From: Sphingomonas sp. Root720
GTDB lineage: Bacteria > Pseudomonadota > Alphaproteobacteria > Sphingomonadales > Sphingomonadaceae
Reading direction: 5' to 3'
Length of the DNA stretch: 64,000 nt
Assembly (NCBI RefSeq): GCF_001428605.1
Contig: NZ_LMID01000001.1
Coordinates: 248,001 to 312,000, forward strand
Positions 30,633 to 39,767 of this stretch are shown one piece after another; positions within the stretch are counted from its first letter, which is position 1; each line of letters starts with the position of its first letter. Under the pieces are notes generated by a model, which did not search any database, had not been told where the DNA came from, and saw nothing but the letters and a program-made list of their open reading frames with translations. The position numbers and the translations under genes are program-made.

Positions 30633-32018
30633 GTGAGTGAAGGCAGTTTTGCGATGGCTCGGGATTGGTTGGCACTTTTCGCCGATACCGGTGCCGAGTT
30701 GACCTGCGTCGAAGCAATCCGCGCGCGACATGCTCGCGGGGAGCATCACTATGACGGCCCGCTGCCAGATGCCGTCCTTTTCCCGACATCGATTGATCAG
30801 GTGTGTCAGACGGTAGATATCTGCCGAAAAGCGCAAATCCCGATTATCCCGTTCGGTGCGGGCACGTCGATCGAAGGCGGAGTGACGGCGCCTGCCGGCG
30901 GTCTCTGTTTGGATCTCAGCCGCATGAATCGGATTCTAAAGCTGCGACCGGAGGATCAGGATGCTACCGTCGAAGCGGGGGTGACCCGCCTGCAACTTAA
31001 CGCCCAGCTTCGAGACAGCGGCTATTTCTTCCCTGTTGATCCGGGCGCGGATGCCACCCTCGGCGGTATGGCAGAGACGCGGGCCTCGGGAACCAATGCC
31101 GTGCGCTACGGCACAATGCGGGAGAATGTCGTCAGCACGACGATCGTCACAGGTAATGCTCAGATCGTCAGGACGGCAGGACGCGCCCGTAAATCATCCG
31201 CGGGATATGACCTGACTCGATTGATTGTCGGCTCGGAGGGGACATTGGGCATAATCGTAGACCTGACGGTTCGACTCCACGCGATCCCGGAGGCCATGTC
31301 GGTAGCGCGCTGTTGCTTCGCCGATCTACGAACTGCGGTCGAATGCGTCACGATGCTGGTCCAACTCGGCATATCCGCATCCCGCATCGAGTTTCTGGAT
31401 GAGATCGCCATCGCCGCCTGCAACCGCGACAACAGGCTTGATCTTCCGGAACGAATCACTTTGTTCATCGAATTGGCCGGAGCACCACATGCGGTACAGT
31501 CGGAAACACGGGTTTTGGCTCAGGTGGCGGCAGAAAACGGGGCCGAGGCGGTCCATTGGGCTTCCGATCCAGACGGTCGTCAAGCGCTTTGGCGGGCCCG
31601 CCACGCGGCCTATCATTCATGTCTTCGCCTAATGCCTGGTTCGCCGGCTTTTTCCAGCGATGTGTGCGTGCCGATTTCCGGCCTGCCTGACTGCGTCGCG
31701 CAGACCCGGCGGGATATCGATCGCGAAGGTCTACTGGCCACCATCGCCGGACATGTCGGCGATGGTAATTTTCACGTCTTGTTTCTTCCCGATCCAAAAG
31801 AAGCTGGACAGGTAACGGCGGCGCGGGGCATTTACGACCGCCTTGTCAGCCGCGCCATTGCGATGGGCGGTACGTGTAGCGGGGAACATGGGATTGGCAC
31901 CTCAAAAAGGCTGAAGCTGATCGAGGAACATGGCGAAGCGGGTGTCGCTATGATGAGGGCGATAAAGAGCGCACTGGATCCGCACGGCATCCTCAATCCC
32001 GGCAAGGTACTGCCTTGA
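30633..32018 (+). CDS. FAD-linked 2-hydroxyacid dehydrogenase (D-lactate dehydrogenase/glycolate oxidase type)
   Basis: A 461-residue VAO/PCMH flavoprotein. The FAD domain shows PIIPFGAGTSIEGGV, VDPGADATLGGMAETRASGT and SAGYDLTRLIVGSEGTLGI. The C-terminal half has GHVGDGNFHVL and the terminal TCSGEHGIGTSKRLKL, both typical of D-2-hydroxyacid dehydrogenases. A GTG at 30633 with GGGAG five bases upstream is preferred; ATG codons at 30621 and 30654 are alternatives. In this regulon it would oxidise aryl-lactate to arylpyruvate and so feed the ferredoxin oxidoreductase. It reads straight into trpS. Confidence 0.87.
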   Translation: MSEGSFAMARDWLALFADTGAELTCVEAIRARHARGEHHYDGPLPDAVLFPTSIDQVCQTVDICRKAQIPIIPFGAGTSIEGGVTAPAGGLCLDLSRMNRILKLRPEDQDATVEAGVTRLQLNAQLRDSGYFFPVDPGADATLGGMAETRASGTNAVRYGTMRENVVSTTIVTGNAQIVRTAGRARKSSAGYDLTRLIVGSEGTLGIIVDLTVRLHAIPEAMSVARCCFADLRTAVECVTMLVQLGISASRIEFLDEIAIAACNRDNRLDLPERITLFIELAGAPHAVQSETRVLAQVAAENGAEAVHWASDPDGRQALWRARHAAYHSCLRLMPGSPAFSSDVCVPISGLPDCVAQTRRDIDREGLLATIAGHVGDGNFHVLFLPDPKEAGQVTAARGIYDRLVSRAIAMGGTCSGEHGIGTSKRLKLIEEHGEAGVAMMRAIKSALDPHGILNPGKVLP

Positions 32019-32066
32019 CGGTCAGGCCCACGACAACAGCGGAATTTTGCGGTTAAAAGGGTGAAA

Positions 32067-33065
<999 letters not shown>

Positions 33066-33073
33066 GCCACGAT

Positions 33074-33111
33074 GCGAGCATGGTCCTGGCTATTTCCAAG
33101 GCCATGCTCGC
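33074..33111 (+). terminator. Strong hairpin after trpS
   Basis: GCGAGCATGG (33074-33083) and CCATGCTCGC (33102-33111) form a perfect 10-bp stem starting nine bases after the stop codon. No U-run follows, so termination is likely but not certain. Confidence 0.5.
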
Positions 33112-33181
33112 TGACCATGCGAGGCCCGACACTTAGGTCTTGAAGCTCCAGGCATGCCTACCATGGCGAGGCGGTTCGCGA

Positions 33182-33612
33182 TCAACTATAGCCAGCAGCT
33201 TCGAAAACACTCGCAAGCTGGTCGAACTTCTCTACCGCCGCCTCCGGCAGATCTGCAGTATGTGTAAACATAACCAGCCTCTCGGGGCGATAAGAGGCTA
33301 TCAGCAGAGACGTGCAGGCGAAAATGGCTTCACGAGCAACGCGTCGATCCATTTTGTCCTTGATTACGGAGCGCGTCTCCATTCCATCCCAAATGGAACG
33401 CCCGCTGCCGTCAGCCTCAAATGTCTGAACCCAGCATCGCACTGAATAGACCTCAACGCCAATATCCTGCATAAATGAAACCAGAACACGGTAACCCGAA
33501 CCTTGGCCTCACCGTCATAGCCCGGTTCGCATTCTGCGGTCATCTCAGTCGCATCATCGCAAACGACAATTTCTGCTGGATCTATGGGCAAATCGAGGCA
33601 GCGAGCAAACAT
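33182..33612 (-). pseudogene. Broken gene of unknown function next to an IS3 remnant
   Basis: One frame starts MFARCLDLPIDPAEIVVC and runs through CEPGYDGEAKVRVTVFWFHL; at about 33472 the frame changes and continues MQDIGVEVYSVRCWVQTFEA to a stop at 33182. Joined, they give about 143 residues of one protein with a one-base deletion. I do not recognise the family: it is acidic, with no membrane helix. The 5' side merges into transposase sequence, so the gene was probably cut by the insertion. Low GC relative to neighbours. Confidence 0.45.
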
Positions 33613-33664
33613 TGGTCGATTTGCGCATGGTAGGCGGACCGCTCTCGAGTGCTGAATACCAACG

Positions 33665-34005
33665 TCAGTCTTTTGCGAGTAGACGCCTTCCGCTTTCAAA
33701 ATCTGCTGCCGTTCGAACTCGACGGGTGGCAGCATCCCGTTCCTGGGTGCTTGCGCACCGGGTTGTAGAATCTCGATGTAATCGAACATGTCCTGCCGGG
33801 CTTCCTCGCGTGTTTTGTAGGTCCGACGCCGGCTGCGCTCAGGCTTGAGCGACGAGAAGAAGCTCTCGGCGACGGCATTGTCGTGGCAGTTGCCACGCCG
33901 GCTCATCGAGTGCTCAAGATTGTGGGCCCGGATGAAAGGCAGCCCAGTCCATGCTGGTGAACTGCGAGCCTTAGTTCGAGTGGGTCATTACCCGGTGCTT
34001 CGGCT
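33665..34005 (-). mobile_element. IS3-family transposase OrfB remnant (C-terminal part)
   Basis: The DDE region of IS3 OrfB is recognisable: HSN-stop-GSQFTSMDW, then, after a frame change, MSRRGNCHDNAVAESFFSSL and RRRTYKTREEARQDMFDYIE. The stretch FYNPVRKH is in another frame, then NGMLPPVEFERQQ returns to the first. An internal stop and several frameshifts make it inactive. No clear terminal inverted repeats or target duplication were found. Confidence 0.8.
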
Positions 34006-34116
34006 GCGCCGCCATACTGAAGTTGGGCTTCCCCATCGTCGCCTCCTGTCATCAAAATTAGGATCGAAGGCGTCCAGAAATTTAGGGCTACTCACAAACC
34101 ATTGGCAGCCGCGCTC

Positions 34117-34914
34117 TCAGAAACTGGCTTGCCCAAGCTTCCGCGGTTTGGCGAAGGGAAGGGATGTCGAAAGACCGCCATCGACCACCAAGGCCTGACC
34201 GTTGATGTATGCGGCTTCGTCGGAGGCAAGGAACGCAATGGTGCGTGCGATCTCGACCGGTTCGCCGCCGCGCTTGAGCGGATTAAGCTGTCCGATCAAA
34301 TCTTCACGGCCTTTGGATCGGGCGACGGCGTAGAGATCCTGTGTCATGCCAGTATCGACCAGTCCGGGACACACCGCATTCACGCGAATTCCGGAACCTG
34401 TAAGCTGCTGTGCCGCCCCTTGGACCAGATTGATTACGCCCGCCTTCGACGCCGAATAGGCCAGGCCGCCGGCCCCCGCACGCAGGCCTGCGACCGACGC
34501 AGTGCAGACGATCGCCCCCGGCCGTCCTGCATCTATCATTGCCTTCGCCCCGTGCTTGATGGCAAGAAATGGCCCGATCAGGTTTACCTGCAAGAGCGAC
34601 TGCCAGTCCTCCGCGCTCTGTTCGAAGAGACCGGCCATGCCGCCGCTTATCCCGGCGTTGGCGCAGATAATATCCAGCCCACCATGCCGTTCCACAGCGG
34701 TCGCCACCATCGCGGCGACCTCTCGCTCGTCGCCCGCGTTTCCGAGTACGGTCACGATGGAATCGACACGGACGGGCCCTGGCCTGGCGGTTATGTTGAG
34801 GTCGACGGCGATCACATTGGCGCCCTCATCAGCAAAGAGGTCCACAGTCGCCTTTCCAATTCCGGATGCCGCCCCCGTTACAAGGACGCTCTTCCCGTCG
34901 AAACGCGCGCTCAT
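34117..34914 (-). CDS. Short-chain dehydrogenase/reductase
   Basis: The 265-residue classical SDR has VTGAASGIGKATVDLF (cofactor site), ICANAGISGG, catalytic VCTASVAG and YSASKAG. It ends with DGGLSTSLPF, near the usual SDR C-terminus, plus a short basic tail. Its ATG overlaps the stop of the upstream SDR (ATGA at 34911-34914), so the two are translated together and may catalyse successive oxidations in one pathway. Confidence 0.87.
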   Translation of the reverse strand: MSARFDGKSVLVTGAASGIGKATVDLFADEGANVIAVDLNITARPGPVRVDSIVTVLGNAGDEREVAAMVATAVERHGGLDIICANAGISGGMAGLFEQSAEDWQSLLQVNLIGPFLAIKHGAKAMIDAGRPGAIVCTASVAGLRAGAGGLAYSASKAGVINLVQGAAQQLTGSGIRVNAVCPGLVDTGMTQDLYAVARSKGREDLIGQLNPLKRGGEPVEIARTIAFLASDEAAYINGQALVVDGGLSTSLPFAKPRKLGQASF

Positions 34915-35687
34915 AGAATGCCTTTTATCGTGCTGCCGCCATCGATGATGATGGTCTGGCCACTCACAAAGTTGCTTGCGTTTGATGCAAGAAATACCGC
35001 CGCGCCTGCGATATCACGTGGCTCGCCGATCCGGCCAAGGGGCGTCGACTGCTGAAGTTTCGACAGGGCCTGGGAATCCTCCCACAGGGCGCGCGCGAAA
35101 TCCGTTCGTATTACGCCCGGTGCAATAGCGTTAACGCGGATGTTGTGCGGGCCGAGTTCGAGAGCCAGATTACGGACGAGCTGAAAATCTGCCGCCTTTG
35201 AGATATTGTATGCACCTATGACATCCGAACCCATAAGTCCGCCGATCGATGAGACGACAATTATTGAGCCATCCTGACGTTCGATCATTTCTGAGGCCAC
35301 CATCTGTATCAGCCAGTGATTGGCCAGGACGTTGTTGGCGAAAACCTTTTGGAATTGCTCGTCGCTGATTCCTCCCATAGGGCCATAATAGGGATTGGTC
35401 GCGGCATTGCAGACAAGAATGTCAATTCGACCGAAGCACCGTCGTGTCTCTTCCACCAGCGCCTGAAGTGCAGACTTGTCAGAAATGTTCGCCGCGACTG
35501 CAATTGCGCGGTTCTCGCCATATGCCGCATTGATGGCGCTGGCGACTTCCTCGCACGCCGACTGTCTGCGGCTGGAGATCACAACAGTCGCACCTGCTTC
35601 GACCAGCGCTTCCGCGACGGCTCGCCCGATACCTCGTGATGAACCTGTTATGAGGGCGACCTTACCCGTCAGGTCGAAAAGTTTCAT
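34911..35687 (-). CDS. Short-chain dehydrogenase/reductase
   Basis: The 258-residue SDR shows ITGSSRGIGRAVAEAL, VCNAATNPYYG, VVSSIGG and YNISK (YxxxK). The typical VSGQTIIIDGGSTI end is present, so it is full length. It is first of the two-SDR pair read toward lower coordinates; an Lrp regulator gene starts 172 bases upstream in the same direction. The 35688-35859 gap has no gene. Confidence 0.87.
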   Translation of the reverse strand: MKLFDLTGKVALITGSSRGIGRAVAEALVEAGATVVISSRRQSACEEVASAINAAYGENRAIAVAANISDKSALQALVEETRRCFGRIDILVCNAATNPYYGPMGGISDEQFQKVFANNVLANHWLIQMVASEMIERQDGSIIVVSSIGGLMGSDVIGAYNISKAADFQLVRNLALELGPHNIRVNAIAPGVIRTDFARALWEDSQALSKLQQSTPLGRIGEPRDIAGAAVFLASNASNFVSGQTIIIDGGSTIKGIL

Positions 35688-35859
35688 GTTCTTCCTCTCG
35701 CCGGATCCAACTGATGGAGCCGGGACACGTATAGAAATTGGCGCCTTGCCGGCAGCTTCATCAACCCCACAAATCTTTGTTGATGCGGCTAGAGTTCTGT
35801 CCCGGCGCGACCGACGAAGGCCGTTTGGATCGGCCCTGCAGGATCGATTGCTTGGGCGC

Positions 35860-36363
35860 CTAGGCGTCTAGCCGCAGGCTCAGCTTTCTCGAAGCATCGA
35901 TAGGCAGTGCAGTTTTATATGTGACTTGCTTCAGCACGAGATTAGAGCGGATCCCGGCAACACCCTCGATCTTCGACAGCTTGCTTGAGATCAGCCACTC
36001 AAGCTCGTCCACGTCCCGAACCACGACGCGAAGAAGAAAGTCACATTCGCCCGTCATCCAATTGCACTCCATGACCTCCGGGAGCATCTCTACGGCTGAC
36101 TGGAAGTGTTCGAGCGCGGCGCGCGGCTGCTTATCAAGCGAGATCTGAATATAGGCGTTGACTTCCAGCCCCATCACTTTCGGATTTAGCAGTGTCACCC
36201 GGCGCGAGATGATGCCGGTCTGTTCCAGCTTCCTGACCCGGGTGAGGCACGGGGAAGGAGACAGGTTAACCCTGTCCGCTAGTTCCACATTCGTGAGATT
36301 TGCGTCCCTTTGCAGCTCGTTGAGAATCTTGATGTCTGTTCTGTCGAGCGTGAGCATGTTCAT
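35860..36363 (-). CDS. Lrp/AsnC-family regulator
   Basis: A 167-residue regulator with a short N-terminal HTH (DIKILNELQRDANLTNVELA, then DRVNLSPSPCLTRVRKLE) and a C-terminal RAM/effector domain (VMECNWMTGECDFLLRVVV). Such proteins sense amino acids or related small molecules. It lies between the SDR pair and a divergent AraC gene. It is a paralogue of the broken Lrp gene at 51420-51880, which keeps the same SPSPCLxR recognition helix. Confidence 0.9.
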   Translation of the reverse strand: MNMLTLDRTDIKILNELQRDANLTNVELADRVNLSPSPCLTRVRKLEQTGIISRRVTLLNPKVMGLEVNAYIQISLDKQPRAALEHFQSAVEMLPEVMECNWMTGECDFLLRVVVRDVDELEWLISSKLSKIEGVAGIRSNLVLKQVTYKTALPIDASRKLSLRLDA

Positions 36364-36598
36364 CGTTGCCAGCCTTTCTCCGCCTCGGGAGACTCCAACG
36401 GCAAATCCGCCAGGCGATCGGCATTTAATTCCGCGGAGCAGTACATCGCGATTTTCAGCCTTTCGCTTCGTCGGCCTTTTGCCAGAACCACGGCAGAGTA
36501 TATGCCTGCCAAGCTGTGGCAGGATTCATATGATTGCCAAATTATATCGCAAAACGGACAAAGTGACGCTATGAGCGGGCCCAAGGAGGCTGACCAGT

Positions 36599-37477
36599 AT
36601 GTCCGAGATGGCACCGATCACGGGACATTCCGCCACGAGCAGCGCCGTGAACGCGGAGATCATGAGGCCGTGGAGCGTGGAGGGCCTGCGCGTCAGCTTC
36701 GCGTCGTTCGACCCTGACGAAATGCCAAGGCCGGTGATCTCTACGGAAGTGCCGCGCAAGGAGAACGACGACGAGTTGCCGATCCACAAGCATCGCAAAG
36801 GCCAACTCGTGGTGAGCGCCCAAGGCTCGATCGCGTGCAGGACGCTCGATGGCATACGGATCGTCCCGTCGAACGGGGCGGTATGGGTTCCCGGCGGCGT
36901 GGCACACAGGATATCGATCCCGGACAATGGACGGTCCTATTGCATGTTCATCGACCCGAAAGTGGCTCCGCTTCCGAATACGTGTGCCACCTTTTCGATC
37001 AATCCGATGCTTCGCGAGATGATCATGCACATGGCGAAATTGCCCGCGCTCTACCCCTTGGAAGGGCCGACGAGCCGGCTCGCGCAAGTCATTCTGGATG
37101 AACTGGCCCAGATGAAGGCGGAGCCATTGCACTTTCCCATCACCACGCACCCCAAGATCCAGCTCATCGCCGCGGCGCTACTCGAAGCGCCTGACGACCG
37201 CAGGACGATACGAGAATGGGCGGGAAAGGTGGCGACAAGCGAGCGCACATTGGCCCGCCTGATCCTGAAGCATACGGGCATGACGTTCGGCCGGTGGCGC
37301 CAGCAGCTGCACATCGTTATCGCGGTGCAGAAACTGGGCTTCGGGGCCACCGTACAGACCATTTCGCAAGACTTGGGCTATGACTCCCCAAGCGCCTTCA
37401 CCGCGATGTTCAAGAAATATATGGGCCAGCCTCCCCGCAGATATCTTCAGGATCGCGCCGAGGTCGAGGCGGCTTGA
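36599..37477 (+). CDS. AraC-family regulator with cupin sensor
   Basis: The 292-residue protein has an N-terminal cupin domain (ELPIHKHRKGQLVVSAQGSI, PSNGAVWVPGGVAHRI) and two HTH motifs at the C-terminus (SERTLARLILKHTGMTFGRW; LGYDSPSAFTAMFKKYMGQP). AGGAGG before the ATG supports the start. It reads toward the LLM monooxygenase operon, 330 bases away, and is a likely activator of it. Confidence 0.9.
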   Translation: MSEMAPITGHSATSSAVNAEIMRPWSVEGLRVSFASFDPDEMPRPVISTEVPRKENDDELPIHKHRKGQLVVSAQGSIACRTLDGIRIVPSNGAVWVPGGVAHRISIPDNGRSYCMFIDPKVAPLPNTCATFSINPMLREMIMHMAKLPALYPLEGPTSRLAQVILDELAQMKAEPLHFPITTHPKIQLIAAALLEAPDDRRTIREWAGKVATSERTLARLILKHTGMTFGRWRQQLHIVIAVQKLGFGATVQTISQDLGYDSPSAFTAMFKKYMGQPPRRYLQDRAEVEAA

Positions 37478-37549
37478 ACCGAGATAGGTATTTTGTTGCC
37501 GCAATAAGCCAGTAGCCGCCGTCTAGCGGACCCGACGGCACAGGCCTTC

Positions 37550-37567
37550 AGCCGGTCGGCACCGGCT
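37550..37567 (+). terminator. Hairpin after the AraC gene
   Basis: AGCCGGT-CGGC-ACCGGCT is a perfect 7-bp stem with a tetraloop, 73 bases after the AraC stop. Only a weak T-rich stretch follows. The rest of 37478-37808 holds no recognisable gene and should contain the promoter of the LLM operon. Confidence 0.4.
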
Positions 37568-37808
37568 CAGATTTCCGGGTCACATACTTCCCGCCTCTCG
37601 CAAGCAATCCTTGTACGCTCGCGACCGATCGACCCGCGCGGCTGCACGCCTCGGCGCTGGGCAGGCACCGCCTGCAGTGAGCTTGAACAACGCAACAAAG
37701 TTCTGCGGCTTCAGGCCATATCCTTTGCATTCGGCAGGTTCTGCCGACGGCTTGGTGAGACCGTTCACGCATCGGATGAATCGGCGACTGGCCGGAAGGA
37801 GCGGTGAA

Positions 37809-38948
37809 GTGTCTATCAATTTTGGTTTCTGGTCGGAGCAGGAGACGCAGGTCGGGCAAAGCTATGCACGGCGCCTTCACGAACTCGTTGATGAGGCGGT
37901 GCTTGCGGAGAAGATGGGTTTCGACCTCGTCTCCCTGTCCGAACAGCATCTGGCACTCGGCGGTATCTCGAGTTCAGCGCCCGAAGTCGTATACGGATAT
38001 CTTGCAGCGAAGACCTCAAGGATCAGACTGCGCCCCTCGGTGGTCCTCATGCCCAAAAACTTCAACCATGCGCTGCGCACGGCGGAGCGTGCGGCTGTGA
38101 TCGACATCCTGTCGAACGGGCGCTACGAGCTTTACTGCGGCCGGGCGAACACGACGATTGCCATGCGTGGCTTCAATGTGGACCCTTCCGAGACACAGGA
38201 GCAGATGGAAGAAGGCATGGACCTGATCCGTGAAGCCTTCACCAACGACGTCTTCACGTTCAAGGGCAAGCATTACCAAGTTCCCCCGCGCATGCTGGTC
38301 CCAAAACCGCTGCAGAAACCCTATCCGGCCATGGGTATTGCCGCCACGAGCGAGCGCAGCCACGCCTGGGCTGGCGAGCAGGGTCTCGCCGTGATGAGCC
38401 ACAGCCTGTACAAGGGCTGGGATGTTCAGTCCAAGCTGATCGAGGCCTATAAGTCCAACTGGCGACGTGATCCCACGGGGCCACTCGACAAGCCGCGCAT
38501 CGGCATGCCGCTCTTCATCGGCATCGGAAATACCGATCAGGAAGCATACGACACTTATTCCCAGCCGCTTAAGCACTATGCGCGCATTTCAACCTCGGGC
38601 TATCCCAAGCTCGCCCAGCTCTCGAAAGACTATGCCTATATGGCTGAGGGTGCGGAAGCACTGCAGCGGGCAGCCGGCGACTGGGATTATCTGATCAACG
38701 AATCCGCCAGCCTTGTATGCGGCAGCCCGGACACCGTGATCCGTCAGCTGGAGAGATATGTCGACCTTGGGATCGACGAGATTCTCTTTCATCTCGACTC
38801 CGTTCCACATGCCGAGATCATGAAGGCGATCGATCTGATCGGGCGTCACGTCATTCCGTACTTCAAGGACCGCAACAATGTCGTGCGGGATTATGACGAC
38901 GTGCTCGAGCAAATCCGCTCCATGCGCGAGCCCGCAGCCGCCGCCTGA
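37809..38948 (+). CDS. LLM-class flavin-dependent monooxygenase (bacterial luciferase family)
   Basis: The GTG at 37809 is chosen because GGAAGGAG ends seven bases before it and the conserved N-terminal strand (VSINFGFWSEQ) starts there; the longer upstream frame is not supported. The 379-residue TIM-barrel protein shows LAEKMGFDLVSLSEQHLA, LMPKNFNHALRTAE, the phosphate-binding RYELYCGRANT and a luciferase-type ATSERSHAWAGEQG segment. It would need FMNH2 from a reductase and oxidise a ketone or aldehyde, or cleave a C-C or C-S bond. No reductase gene is nearby, but a RibB paralogue is in the same operon. Confidence 0.85.
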   Translation: MSINFGFWSEQETQVGQSYARRLHELVDEAVLAEKMGFDLVSLSEQHLALGGISSSAPEVVYGYLAAKTSRIRLRPSVVLMPKNFNHALRTAERAAVIDILSNGRYELYCGRANTTIAMRGFNVDPSETQEQMEEGMDLIREAFTNDVFTFKGKHYQVPPRMLVPKPLQKPYPAMGIAATSERSHAWAGEQGLAVMSHSLYKGWDVQSKLIEAYKSNWRRDPTGPLDKPRIGMPLFIGIGNTDQEAYDTYSQPLKHYARISTSGYPKLAQLSKDYAYMAEGAEALQRAAGDWDYLINESASLVCGSPDTVIRQLERYVDLGIDEILFHLDSVPHAEIMKAIDLIGRHVIPYFKDRNNVVRDYDDVLEQIRSMREPAAAA

Positions 38949-38977
38949 CCCCCGACCGAATTCCGGAGACACAAAAT

Positions 38978-39766
38978 ATGAAAGATCGCGCCTACGAGGG
39001 GCTGCTCGTTGAACTTCGCGACAGCGGAGTAGCTGTCGTCACCATGAACCGGCCCGAAATACTGAATGCGATCAGCTGGCCGATGCATTCCGCGCTCGAG
39101 CAGGTCTTTGTCGATCTCGACAACGATCCAAAGGTGAAGGCTATCGTGCTTACCGGCGCAGGTCGCGGCTTCTGTTCCGGGGGCGATCAGAACTCGCTCG
39201 ACGACGGTTTGCACACCATCTCGCCAACCCGTTCGGGGAGGCATCTCATCCGCAATATGCTGGAGATCGAGTCCCCTCTGATCGCCGCGGTGAATGGCGT
39301 CGCCGTCGGTTTGGGCGCTACGCTCGCCCTCTACTGCGATGTCGTCTTCGCCGACCCCAGCGCCCGATTTGCCGACACGCATGTGACGGCCGGGGTAGTC
39401 GCTGGCGATGGCGGCGCTATTATCTGGCCGATGTTGCTCGGCCCCGTGCGCGCCAAGCATTATCTGATGACCGGCGAATTCATATCGGCGGAGGAGGCCG
39501 CCGCAGCGGGCATGATCAACAAGGTCATTCCGGACGGCAAGGTTCTCGATCACGCGATCCAATATGCGGAAATGCTGGCCAGCGGGCCGCGAGATGCCAT
39601 TATCTGGACAAAATACGCCGTAAACAAACTCATCAAGGAACAGGTCCACCTGAACCTCGATACCGCTGCCGCGCATGAAATGCTGACGTTCGTCAGCCCC
39701 GAGCGGAAGGAAGCGGTGGCGGCGTTCCGTGACAAGCGCAAGCGCTTCGCTGAAGGCAACCGCTGA
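38978..39766 (+). CDS. Enoyl-CoA hydratase/isomerase (crotonase family)
   Basis: This 262-residue crotonase has MNRPEILNAISWPMH, the oxyanion-hole TGAGRGFCSGGDQNS, NGVAVGLGATLAL and FADTHVTAGVVAGDGGA. Where classical hydratases have a catalytic Glu after the second oxyanion segment, the sequence reads AGDGGA with an Asp, so it may be a hydrolase or ring-opening member rather than a true hydratase. It starts 29 bases after the LLM gene and is followed by an acyl-CoA ligase, both on the same transcript. Confidence 0.87.
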   Translation: MKDRAYEGLLVELRDSGVAVVTMNRPEILNAISWPMHSALEQVFVDLDNDPKVKAIVLTGAGRGFCSGGDQNSLDDGLHTISPTRSGRHLIRNMLEIESPLIAAVNGVAVGLGATLALYCDVVFADPSARFADTHVTAGVVAGDGGAIIWPMLLGPVRAKHYLMTGEFISAEEAAAAGMINKVIPDGKVLDHAIQYAEMLASGPRDAIIWTKYAVNKLIKEQVHLNLDTAAAHEMLTFVSPERKEAVAAFRDKRKRFAEGNR

Positions 39767-39767
39767 A

